Shown one piece after another: positions 1 to 4,962 of a stretch of 6,040 nt of DNA. The stretch's first letter is position 1. Each line of letters begins with the position of its first letter. The notes below the pieces were generated by a model. It did not search any database, had not been told where the DNA came from, and worked only from the letters and a program-made list of their open reading frames with translations. The translations under genes were made by a program, and so were the position numbers. The stretch is from an uncultured Roseburia sp. (GTDB lineage: Bacteria > Bacillota > Clostridia > Lachnospirales > Lachnospiraceae): contig CAMGET010000098.1 of the NCBI GenBank assembly GCA_946055175.1, positions 1 to 6,040 of the forward strand, read 5' to 3'.

Positions 1-280
1 TGTTCCTTTTCTATCTTGTTATCATAATAACACTTTTTGCAATCAATCACAGGAACTCCTTCTCATGAAGTGTACTTTATTGCATGACTCATTTCAAACT
101 CATAATCTCCCCGAATTCTTCGCCCAACATTTACTCTGGCTTAAAAAAAGCATCTTCTCCGAAGTAATCATACATCCCATAGGCTTCTCTGAGATTCTCA
201 AACAGACAATCCATATCTTCTAAAAACTGTTCCTTTGTAATGGTGCTATCTAACTCTTGTTTTATAAATAACTGATTCAT
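1..280 (-). pseudogene. Decayed S41-peptidase-like gene remnant (runs off left edge)
   Basis: An ATG at 280-278 opens a 49-codon frame ending in TAA at 133-131. It is preceded by a strong Shine-Dalgarno GGAGGA (292-287) at 6 nt spacing. The product begins MNQLFIKQELDS and contains NLREAYGMYDYFGEDAFF, which resembles the N-terminal segment before the catalytic core in some clostridial S41-type peptidases (recalled, not searched). From about position 134 leftward, a different minus-strand frame carries similarity-like sequence, including YEFEMSHAIKYTS, then a TGA at 65-63, then EGVPVIDCKKCYYDNK, which resembles the strand leading into the S41 core. The short distance between these segments, the frame change and the stop suggest an internal deletion plus frameshift and nonsense mutation. 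Alternatively, the 49-residue frame is a genuine small protein. The family assignment is tentative, and the remainder of the gene would lie beyond the left edge. Confidence 0.42.
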
Positions 281-312
281 TTCTTATCCTCCAATAATGT
301 GCGTTGACACCC

Positions 313-350
313 AAAAACCAAAAAGAGATGCAGAAAAAATCTGCATCTCT
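313..350 (-). terminator. Strong rho-independent terminator
   Basis: On the minus strand an 11-bp perfect stem (350-340 with 334-324, AGAGATGCAGA/TCTGCATCTCT) closes a 5-nt T loop and is followed by TTTTGGTTTTT. It would end both read-through from trmD and the separate transcript starting near 483. It lies only 31 nt upstream of the Shine-Dalgarno of the downstream remnant ORF, so it could also act as a leader attenuator. Confidence 0.8.
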
Positions 351-483
351 CCTATTCGTATCAAATTTTCTTTTACTTGGGAATCTTTGACGAGATGTCA
401 GAATAGCCAAGCAGATGCCGAAAAACGGCAGGTGGCTGCTTATAGATAACAGCCGAGTTCAAAAAACGGATACTTTCTGAATG
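324..483 (-). ncRNA. Candidate structured small RNA or leader RNA (6S-like or riboswitch-like, unassigned)
   Basis: About 160 nt between a strong promoter (517-489) and a strong terminator has no convincing ORF but several possible pairings on the minus strand. A closing helix can form from GTATC (473-469) with GATAC (362-358), extended across a 5-nt bulge by ATTC (482-479) with GAAT (357-354). An apical rod pairs AAGCAG (441-436) with CTGCTT (414-409) and TGCCG (430-426) with CGGCA (420-416) around a T5 loop. A 3'-side arm pairs CTTGG (411-407) with CCAAG (380-376) and TGAC (400-397) with GTCA (391-388). A hairpin GGCTG (454-450)/CAGCC (438-434) competes with the rod. Length, a closing stem, a large central open region and a 3'-side small hairpin fit 6S RNA, but I cannot confirm a family match. 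It lacks the SRP RNA signature. The alternative is a cis-regulatory leader for the downstream remnant gene. Confidence 0.55.
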
Positions 484-488
484 AATTC

Positions 489-517
489 AGTATAGCACCC
501 GCTTTCCTTATTTACAA
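489..517 (-). promoter_or_regulatory. Sigma-A-type promoter with extended -10, immediately after trmD
   Basis: On the minus strand TTGTAA (517-512), a 17-nt spacer and TATACT (494-489) form a near-consensus promoter, with TGC (497-495) giving an extended -10. The -35 begins 9 nt after the trmD stop codon. The predicted start is near 483-482, at the beginning of the structured RNA. Confidence 0.75.
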
Positions 518-525
518 TATAATAT

Positions 526-1977
526 TTACTTCTTCTCCATCCAATACACATCCGCCTTCGAAAAGCACAGTCCAAGTGACTCCTGCAGCCGGAAGGATTT
601 CTCATTTCCTTCTGCCACCTGTCCGAACGGGGTCTGTCCTGCTTCCAAAGCCAGATTTATCATATAGGTTTCTAATGCCTTCCCAATCCTTCTTCTGCGA
701 TATTCCTGAAAAACCTCGAGCATTCCAATGCTTCCTTCGCCATGTGTCCCGATAAATCCAACCAGCTCGTCGCCTAGAAAAGCACCATACATAGCACCTT
801 TTTCTATACGCTCTATGATGTAAGCCGGATCATCGATGGTATGATAATGTGCCACTACTGTATCAAGATATTCTTTTCCAATTCTACGAATCATAACCAT
901 TCCATCTTCGGCATCCTTCCCGTCTACGCGGTACAAACCGGTGATTGGCAGTTTTTCCTTCCTTGTATACACCGCTTGTTTGCAAACCATAATCTCATGC
1001 AAGCCCAGTGTTTCTTCCGCATAAGGCTTCATGAAATCCTGATGCAGTACCAGAAGGTCCGCAATCCCTTGATAGGCATGTGTTAGAGCATGTTCCTTTA
1101 TCGCCTCTAATGCCAGGCAACCTATTTCTTTCACGTCTGTTGTATGAAAATAGATGCGGCTGACCTTATCAAAAAGACAGATCGTCGCGCCCTTTGCATA
1201 CACAAGTTCTGCCTGTCCTCTGGCAATGAGCTCTGTCATATCAATATGAAGCAGCTTTTGCTTTTTTAAAATCTCACGGCACCGGTCCAAGGCTTCGTAT
1301 TTTTCATAGAGATCCGGGCGGCGTTCCTTTGTCCTTTCGATAGCCGCTTCCTTTCTCCATTCTCTGATATTCTTTTGATTACCGGATAACAGCACGGATG
1401 GTACCGCTTTTCCCTGCCATACCTCCGGACGGCTATACTGCGGATATTCAAGCAGGTTTCCCTCAAAGGATTCCGTACAGCCGGATTCTTCATTCGTCAG
1501 CACACCCGGTACCATACGGGAAATCGCATCCACCATCACCATGGCAGGAAGCTCGCCGCCGGTCAGCACATAATCACCGATTGACATGTAATCCGTTACA
1601 ATTTCCTCTAACACACGCTCGTCAATCCCTTCGTAGTGACCGCAAAGCAGGATCAAATCCTGTTCTGTGGCAAGTTCTTTTGCCATCTGCTGGGTAAAGG
1701 TCTGCCCCTGCGGGGTCAGGTAAACAGTTCTTGGCTTTCGTCCGATTTTGTCTGCCACCGATTTCCATGCATCATAAACAGGCTGTGCCTGCATCAGCAT
1801 GCCTGCACCGCCTCCGTAAGGGTAATCATCTACTTTTCTATGTTTATTTTTTGTAAAGTCCCGGATATTGATAGCTTCGATAGAAAGCAAGCCATTTTCT
1901 GTTGCATTTCCAATAATGCTTTCTGATAAGCCCTGCATTACCATTTCCGGAAACAAAGTCAAAATGTGAAAATTCAT
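526..1977 (-). CDS. trmD: tRNA (guanosine(37)-N1)-methyltransferase TrmD fused to a C-terminal GNAT-type acyltransferase domain
   Basis: A 483-residue protein. Residues 1-240 are a complete TrmD: the SAM-dependent SPOUT enzyme that makes m1G37 in tRNAs reading CNN-type codons and prevents +1 frameshifting. Visible motifs are MNFHILTLFPEM at the start, YPYGGGAGM (53-60), YLTPQG, CGHYEGIDER (112-121), SIGDYVLTGGELPA (132-145), SRMVPGVL with Arg154, and YSRPEVWQG then NIREWR. The position of the E. coli general base Asp169 holds Glu. TrmD normally ends near 240-250 residues; here the frame continues for about 240 more. Residues about 245-345 are weakly assignable, perhaps a degenerate GNAT-like half. 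Residues about 360-480 look like an FR47/GNAT acyltransferase, with YRRRRIGKALETY as the acetyl-CoA pyrophosphate loop. The acyl acceptor is unknown. The ATG start at 1977 is preferred over an in-frame TTG at 1992 because it matches the family N-terminus and has its own Shine-Dalgarno. It is the last gene of the operon, 22 nt after rimM. Confidence 0.93.
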   Translation of the reverse strand: MNFHILTLFPEMVMQGLSESIIGNATENGLLSIEAINIRDFTKNKHRKVDDYPYGGGAGMLMQAQPVYDAWKSVADKIGRKPRTVYLTPQGQTFTQQMAKELATEQDLILLCGHYEGIDERVLEEIVTDYMSIGDYVLTGGELPAMVMVDAISRMVPGVLTNEESGCTESFEGNLLEYPQYSRPEVWQGKAVPSVLLSGNQKNIREWRKEAAIERTKERRPDLYEKYEALDRCREILKKQKLLHIDMTELIARGQAELVYAKGATICLFDKVSRIYFHTTDVKEIGCLALEAIKEHALTHAYQGIADLLVLHQDFMKPYAEETLGLHEIMVCKQAVYTRKEKLPITGLYRVDGKDAEDGMVMIRRIGKEYLDTVVAHYHTIDDPAYIIERIEKGAMYGAFLGDELVGFIGTHGEGSIGMLEVFQEYRRRRIGKALETYMINLALEAGQTPFGQVAEGNEKSFRLQESLGLCFSKADVYWMEKK

Positions 1978-1981
1978 AGTA

Positions 1982-1987
1982 CTCTCC
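1982..1987 (-). promoter_or_regulatory. Ribosome binding site that decides the trmD start
   Basis: GGAGAG lies 4 nt upstream of the ATG at 1977-1975. The longer in-frame TTG start at 1992-1990 would put this Shine-Dalgarno inside the coding region and add five residues (M-A-E-S-T) that TrmD proteins lack. Confidence 0.75.
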
Positions 1988-1999
1988 GCCAAATCGGTT

Positions 2000-2515
2000 C
2001 TAATTCAAATCTCTTAACCCCGGAAGCACATGTACCACCATCTTGCCTCCTTCTATATCTACTTCTTTTACGCAGTCTTTAATCGCCGGCAAAAGAAGGT
2101 CTTCTTCCCCTGTCTTTTTGATGACATAGACATCATTGGCACCGGTCTGTAAGACATCATTAATAAACCCTAAGTCTTCGCCTTCCTCAGAAGACACCGC
2201 AAGTCCAATTAAGTCTGCAATAAAATACTCGTTCTTTTCCAGTTTTACAGCATTTTCTCTTGTAACATACAGGCTCTTCTGCCGGTATTTGTTTGCTGTA
2301 TCCATATCGTCAATGCCTTTGAATTTCAAAATCACCATGTTCTTAAAAAACTTCACACCGGTAATTTCTAATTCCATATCTTCTTTCCCGGTATCTAAGA
2401 TGACCTGCTTTAATTTTTTAAATCTGGCCGGGTCGTCTGTTGTTGGAAATACTTTTACTTCCCCTCTCACCCCATGGGTAGAAGTGATCACACCTACCTG
2501 AAATCTCTGTTCCAT
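2000..2515 (-). CDS. rimM: Ribosome maturation factor RimM (16S rRNA processing)
   Basis: A 171-residue protein, the usual RimM length. RimM binds the 30S head near ribosomal protein S19 and helps late 16S rRNA folding and processing; it is cytoplasmic. The N-terminal beta-barrel domain (about 1-85) starts with the family hallmark [16 protein letters not shown] followed by DDPARF. The C-terminal PRC-barrel domain (about 95-170) contains [11 protein letters not shown], the segment GANDVYVIK, then [14 protein letters not shown], and ends with the typical VLPGL. The ATG at 2515 is preceded by AGGAGAG at 3 nt spacing. It is separated from khpA by 63 nt containing a terminator-like hairpin, and from trmD by 22 nt; the rimM-trmD pairing is widely conserved. 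No anomalies seen. Confidence 0.96.
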   Translation of the reverse strand: MEQRFQVGVITSTHGVRGEVKVFPTTDDPARFKKLKQVILDTGKEDMELEITGVKFFKNMVILKFKGIDDMDTANKYRQKSLYVTRENAVKLEKNEYFIADLIGLAVSSEEGEDLGFINDVLQTGANDVYVIKKTGEEDLLLPAIKDCVKEVDIEGGKMVVHVLPGLRDLN

Positions 2516-2536
2516 TCGCTCTCCTATTCATTTGGT

Positions 2537-2569
2537 AAAAAAGCTACCTCACAAACGGAGATAGCTTTT
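2537..2569 (-). terminator. Intra-operon terminator/attenuator between khpA and rimM
   Basis: On the minus strand AAAAGCTATCTC (2569-2558) pairs with GAGGTAGCTTTT (2550-2539) as 12 bp including one U-G wobble, around a 7-nt loop. The 3' arm runs directly into six consecutive T residues (2542-2537). It looks like a bona fide intrinsic terminator, but the next genes are co-oriented with no clear promoter between, so partial read-through is the likely role. Confidence 0.65.
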
Positions 2570-2578
2570 AAAATCACT

Positions 2579-2809
2579 TTATTGCATAATGTCTACAATA
2601 ACTTTTTTCTCTTCTTTTGAAGATGCTGCTTTCACAACGGCACGAATTGCTTTTGCAATACGTCCCTGCTTCCCGATTACTTTGCCCATGTCAGACTGTG
2701 CTACACGCAGTTCAATCACAATGGCTTTATCGTTCTCGGTTTGTGTTACAACCACTTCATCAGGATTGTCAACTAGTGATTTGGCAATTACTTCAACTAA
2801 TTCCTTCAT
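2579..2809 (-). CDS. khpA: KH-domain RNA-binding protein KhpA (YlqC family)
   Basis: A 76-residue single KH domain protein. The nucleic-acid-binding GxxG loop is visible as MGKVIGKQGRIAKAIR (residues about 41-56), within a beta-alpha-alpha-beta core, and the N-terminus MKELVEVIAKSLVDNPDEV is characteristic of the YlqC/KhpA family. Family members in Firmicutes bind RNA, and in streptococci KhpA forms a heterodimer with KhpB (Jag/EloR) that affects cell elongation and division; whether that holds here is inferred. Its start at 2809 is preceded by GAGGTGG at 4 nt spacing and lies 18 nt after the rpsP stop, so the two are probably co-translated. The position between rpsP and rimM is the standard one in this group. 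No khpB/jag gene is present in the window. Confidence 0.93.
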   Translation of the reverse strand: MKELVEVIAKSLVDNPDEVVVTQTENDKAIVIELRVAQSDMGKVIGKQGRIAKAIRAVVKAASSKEEKKVIVDIMQ

Positions 2810-2827
2810 TAGTCCACCTCACTATAC

Positions 2828-3073
2828 TTATTTTTCGATACCAGCGCTCTTTAAGATTCTGGCTACTGTTTCTGTTGGCTGTGCACCGTTGTTTAACCAT
2901 TTCTTAGCTAATTCTTCATCAACATGATATTCTGTTGGATTCTTTGTTGGATCATAGGTTCCGATTTCTTCGATGACTCTGCCATCTCTTGGTGATCTTG
3001 AATCAGAAACTACGATTCTGTAGAAAGGAGCTTTCTTCTGTCCCATTCTTCTTAATCTAATCTTTACTGCCAT
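2828..3073 (-). CDS. rpsP: 30S ribosomal protein S16
   Basis: An 81-residue protein of full S16 length. The N-terminus [20 protein letters not shown] and the following [18 protein letters not shown] are the family signature, and the C-terminal [16 protein letters not shown] matches the conserved helix. S16 binds 16S rRNA in the 5' domain and stabilises the body of the small subunit during assembly. The ATG at 3073 is preceded by a perfect AGGAGG (3087-3082) at 8 nt spacing. An out-of-frame ATG lies 3 nt downstream of the Shine-Dalgarno and opens a four-codon frame (3078-3064) overlapping the start. The gene follows ffh after a 95-nt gap containing a possible weak terminator, and rpsP-khpA-rimM-trmD forms the usual ribosome/tRNA maturation cluster. 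Confidence 0.97.
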   Translation of the reverse strand: MAVKIRLRRMGQKKAPFYRIVVSDSRSPRDGRVIEEIGTYDPTKNPTEYHVDEELAKKWLNNGAQPTETVARILKSAGIEK

Positions 3074-3120
3074 TTCATTTTCCTCCTGAAATTAAAAAAT
3101 ATGATATTTCTATTTTTATT

Positions 3121-3153
3121 AAAAAACGTGTCAGCTTCTTTTGCATTTACACG
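3121..3153 (-). terminator. Possible weak terminator or attenuator between ffh and rpsP
   Basis: On the minus strand CGTGT (3153-3149) pairs with ACACG (3131-3127), with an optional inner GC/GC pair in a 17-nt loop, and six T residues follow (3126-3121). The stem is short, so termination would be incomplete. The rest of the 95-nt gap is AT-rich. A poor promoter-like match (CTGACA, 16 nt, TAGAAA) is too weak to call. Confidence 0.4.
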
Positions 3154-3168
3154 ATTCTAACCTGATAC

Positions 3169-4527
3169 TTAAAATGGGAAACGGAAGGAGCCGCCCCGTC
3201 TGCCCCGCTTCATCATGCCAGGCATCTGCTTCATCATTTTCTTCATCTGCTCGAACTGTTTTACTAAGCGGTTGACCTCTGCGATATCCACGCCTGCGCC
3301 TTTTGCAATCCGGTGTTTTCTGCTTGGATTCATAAGAGACGGATTTCTTCTTTCTTCCGGTGTCATGGAAAGAATAATTGCTTCCGTCCTTGCCATGCTC
3401 TTTTCAGCGGCTGCTTCATCGATATCCGGCATTTTGCCTTTTCCCATGCCCATTCCAAGGCCCGGCATCATTCCCATAACGCTGGAAAGGCCGCCCATTT
3501 TTTTCATCTGACTCATGGAATCTAAATACATCTCAAAGTCAAACTGGTTTTTTCGCATCTTCTGCTCAATGGATTTGGCTTTTTCTAAGTCGATGTCTTC
3601 CTGTGCCTTTTCAATCAGCGTTAAGACATCCCCCATGCCAAGGATTCTTGATGCCATACGGTCCGGATAGAACTGTTCTAAGTCAGACAGCTTCTCTCCC
3701 ATACCGATATAGAAAATCGGTTTTCCGGTTACGGCTCTGATAGAAAGTGCCGCACCGCCTCTTGTATCGCCGTCTAACTTTGTCAAAATAACGCCGTCCA
3801 GCCCGATTTTCTCATCAAACATGGATGCAACATTGACTGCATCCTGGCCTGTCATGGCATCTACCACTAAGATGGTCTGATGAATCTCGATGTTTTCTTT
3901 TATTTCAATCAACTCTGCCATCATATCTTCATCAATATGAAGACGTCCGGCAGTATCGATGATTACAATGTTAAATGCATTCTTTAACGCATGCTCTATT
4001 GCCGCCTTTGCAATGTTTACCGGCTTATTCTTATCGCCCATTGCAAATACTTCCACACCCTGTTTTTCACCGTTAATCTGCAGCTGTTCAATCGCCGCCG
4101 GACGGTAAACATCACATGCGGTAAGCAACACTTTTTTGCCCTTCTGCTTAAACTTACCTGCAAGCTTTGCTGCAGTAGTCGTCTTACCTGCACCCTGAAG
4201 ACCGGCCATCATAATGACTGTCAATGCTTTTCCCGGCTGAAGCTTAATCTCTGTGGTCTCAGAGCCCATAAGCTTCACCATTTCTTCATTAACAATCTTG
4301 ATTACCATCTGCCCCGGATTCAGACCATTCATGACATCCTGTCCAATTGCACGTTCCTGTACATCCTTTACAAACTGCTTTACTACTTTGAAGTTAACGT
4401 CCGCCTCTAAAAGCGCCATCTTAACTTCCTTTAATGCAGTCTTGACATCTTCTTCTGTCAGGCGTCCCTTGCTTCGCAGGTTTTTAAATACATTTTGAAG
4501 TTTTTCAGATAAGCTGTCAAATGCCAT
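3169..4527 (-). CDS. ffh: Signal recognition particle protein Ffh (SRP54 GTPase)
   Basis: A 452-residue, full-length Ffh. With SRP RNA it binds signal sequences on nascent chains and delivers ribosomes to FtsY at the membrane. Domains in order: N helical bundle (about 1-90), G domain (about 95-295) with P-loop GLQGAGKT (109-116), DVYRPAAIEQL (139-149), DTAGR (191-195), TKLDGDTRGG (249-258) and GMGEKLSDLEQF (275-286), then the methionine-rich M domain (about 325-440). The M domain has the finger-loop Met cluster (about 338-365, MGMMPGLGMGMG) and the RNA-binding SRKHRIAKGAGV (402-413); the family usually has GSG where this has GAG. The C-terminus is basic and Met-rich. The ATG is one base after the ylxM stop, and its Shine-Dalgarno GAGGAG lies inside the last ylxM codons, implying translational coupling. 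Neither ftsY nor the SRP RNA gene is in the window. Confidence 0.98.
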   Translation of the reverse strand: MAFDSLSEKLQNVFKNLRSKGRLTEEDVKTALKEVKMALLEADVNFKVVKQFVKDVQERAIGQDVMNGLNPGQMVIKIVNEEMVKLMGSETTEIKLQPGKALTVIMMAGLQGAGKTTTAAKLAGKFKQKGKKVLLTACDVYRPAAIEQLQINGEKQGVEVFAMGDKNKPVNIAKAAIEHALKNAFNIVIIDTAGRLHIDEDMMAELIEIKENIEIHQTILVVDAMTGQDAVNVASMFDEKIGLDGVILTKLDGDTRGGAALSIRAVTGKPIFYIGMGEKLSDLEQFYPDRMASRILGMGDVLTLIEKAQEDIDLEKAKSIEQKMRKNQFDFEMYLDSMSQMKKMGGLSSVMGMMPGLGMGMGKGKMPDIDEAAAEKSMARTEAIILSMTPEERRNPSLMNPSRKHRIAKGAGVDIAEVNRLVKQFEQMKKMMKQMPGMMKRGRRGGSFRFPF

Positions 4528-4528
4528 C

Positions 4529-4873
4529 TTATAGCTCCTCTAATATCTGATTGGAAATCTGTTCGATTTCTCCGATTAATGCCTCGTCATGATTCTGATG
4601 AAACTGTTTGGTCAACGTGTGAATCTGCTCCACCTTTGTCTTTGCATTTTGAAACTTCTCAATCAAATGAAGCTTTGCTTCATATCCCTCAAGTGTTTTT
4701 GTGCACCGCTTAATCATATCATGCACACCCTGACGGCTGATTCCCTCTTCACTTGCGATTTCCCCAAGAGATAAATCATTAAAAACGAAATCTTCATAGA
4801 TTCTTCTCTGGTGTTCATTCAGTAGCTCTCCGTAAAAATCATACAGATAAGCCTGTTCTATCTTTTCTTCCAT
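4529..4873 (-). CDS. ylxM: YlxM-family putative SRP-associated helix-turn-helix protein (UPF0122)
   Basis: A 114-residue protein from the ATG at 4873. The family is sigma-70 region-4-like: [19 protein letters not shown] (about 9-27) and then the helix-turn-helix [20 protein letters not shown] (about 34-53), followed by a Gln/Glu-rich helical C-terminus. In streptococci the orthologue interacts with SRP components and affects SRP GTPase activity; DNA binding is unproven. It is the first operon gene and its stop is one base before the ffh ATG. An in-frame start at 4918 would add 15 residues, but that stretch encodes the promoter -35 and -10 boxes and lacks a family match, so the shorter start is chosen. 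The translation start is only about 11 nt from the predicted transcription start, with GGTGAT as a modest Shine-Dalgarno. Confidence 0.92.
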   Translation of the reverse strand: MEEKIEQAYLYDFYGELLNEHQRRIYEDFVFNDLSLGEIASEEGISRQGVHDMIKRCTKTLEGYEAKLHLIEKFQNAKTKVEQIHTLTKQFHQNHDEALIGEIEQISNQILEEL

Positions 4874-4889
4874 TTCATCACCGTGTGCT

Positions 4890-4918
4890 ATCTTATCATA
4901 ACAAAAAGCAAGTGTCAA
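4890..4918 (-). promoter_or_regulatory. Main sigma-A promoter of the ylxM-ffh operon
   Basis: On the minus strand TTGACA (4918-4913), a 17-nt spacer and TAAGAT (4895-4890) with TGA as an extended -10 (4898-4896). Predicted start near A4884, leaving an unusually short leader of about 11 nt. The -35 box lies inside the 3' arm of the upstream terminator hairpin. Confidence 0.8.
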
Positions 4919-4956
4919 GCATTTTTTCTTTACAGTAAAGAGAAAATACTTGACAC
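4903..4956 (-). terminator. Long inverted-repeat terminator after the HD-GYP gene
   Basis: On the minus strand 4956-4935 and 4933-4912 form a stem of about 20 bp (GTGTCAAG at the base pairing with CTTGACAC, CTTTA with TAAAG at the tip) with one C-A mismatch and one U-G wobble and a tiny loop. A T-rich tail TTGCTTTTT (4911-4903) follows. It begins 6 nt after the HD-GYP stop codon and should separate that gene from the SRP operon. Confidence 0.75.
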
Positions 4957-4962
4957 CTCAAT

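Noticed and set aside
304..309. TTGACA on the plus strand as a promoter -35
   Set aside because: No acceptable -10 lies 15-19 nt downstream; the following bases are the A-rich complement of the terminator tail.
324..483. SRP (4.5S/scRNA) gene near ffh
   Set aside because: The conserved SRP RNA tip (GGAAGCAGC-type loops with the symmetric and asymmetric bulges) is absent; the hairpins here are capped by T5 and other loops.
841..1086. Plus-strand and alternate-frame open frames opposite trmD, rimM, khpA, ffh and the HD-GYP gene
   Set aside because: They lie wholly within strongly conserved minus-strand genes, show no recognisable domains and have composition typical of antisense shadows.
1978..1992. 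TTG start adding five residues to TrmD
   Set aside because: The Shine-Dalgarno GGAGAG lies inside that extension and the family N-terminus starts at the ATG at 1977.
4874..4918. Longer YlxM start adding 15 residues
   Set aside because: The added stretch coincides with the -35 and -10 boxes of the operon promoter and does not resemble the family N-terminus.
4950..4955. Mirror-image TTGACA on the plus strand created by the inverted repeat, suggesting a divergent promoter
   Set aside because: No -10 hexamer at suitable spacing, and no plus-strand gene follows.
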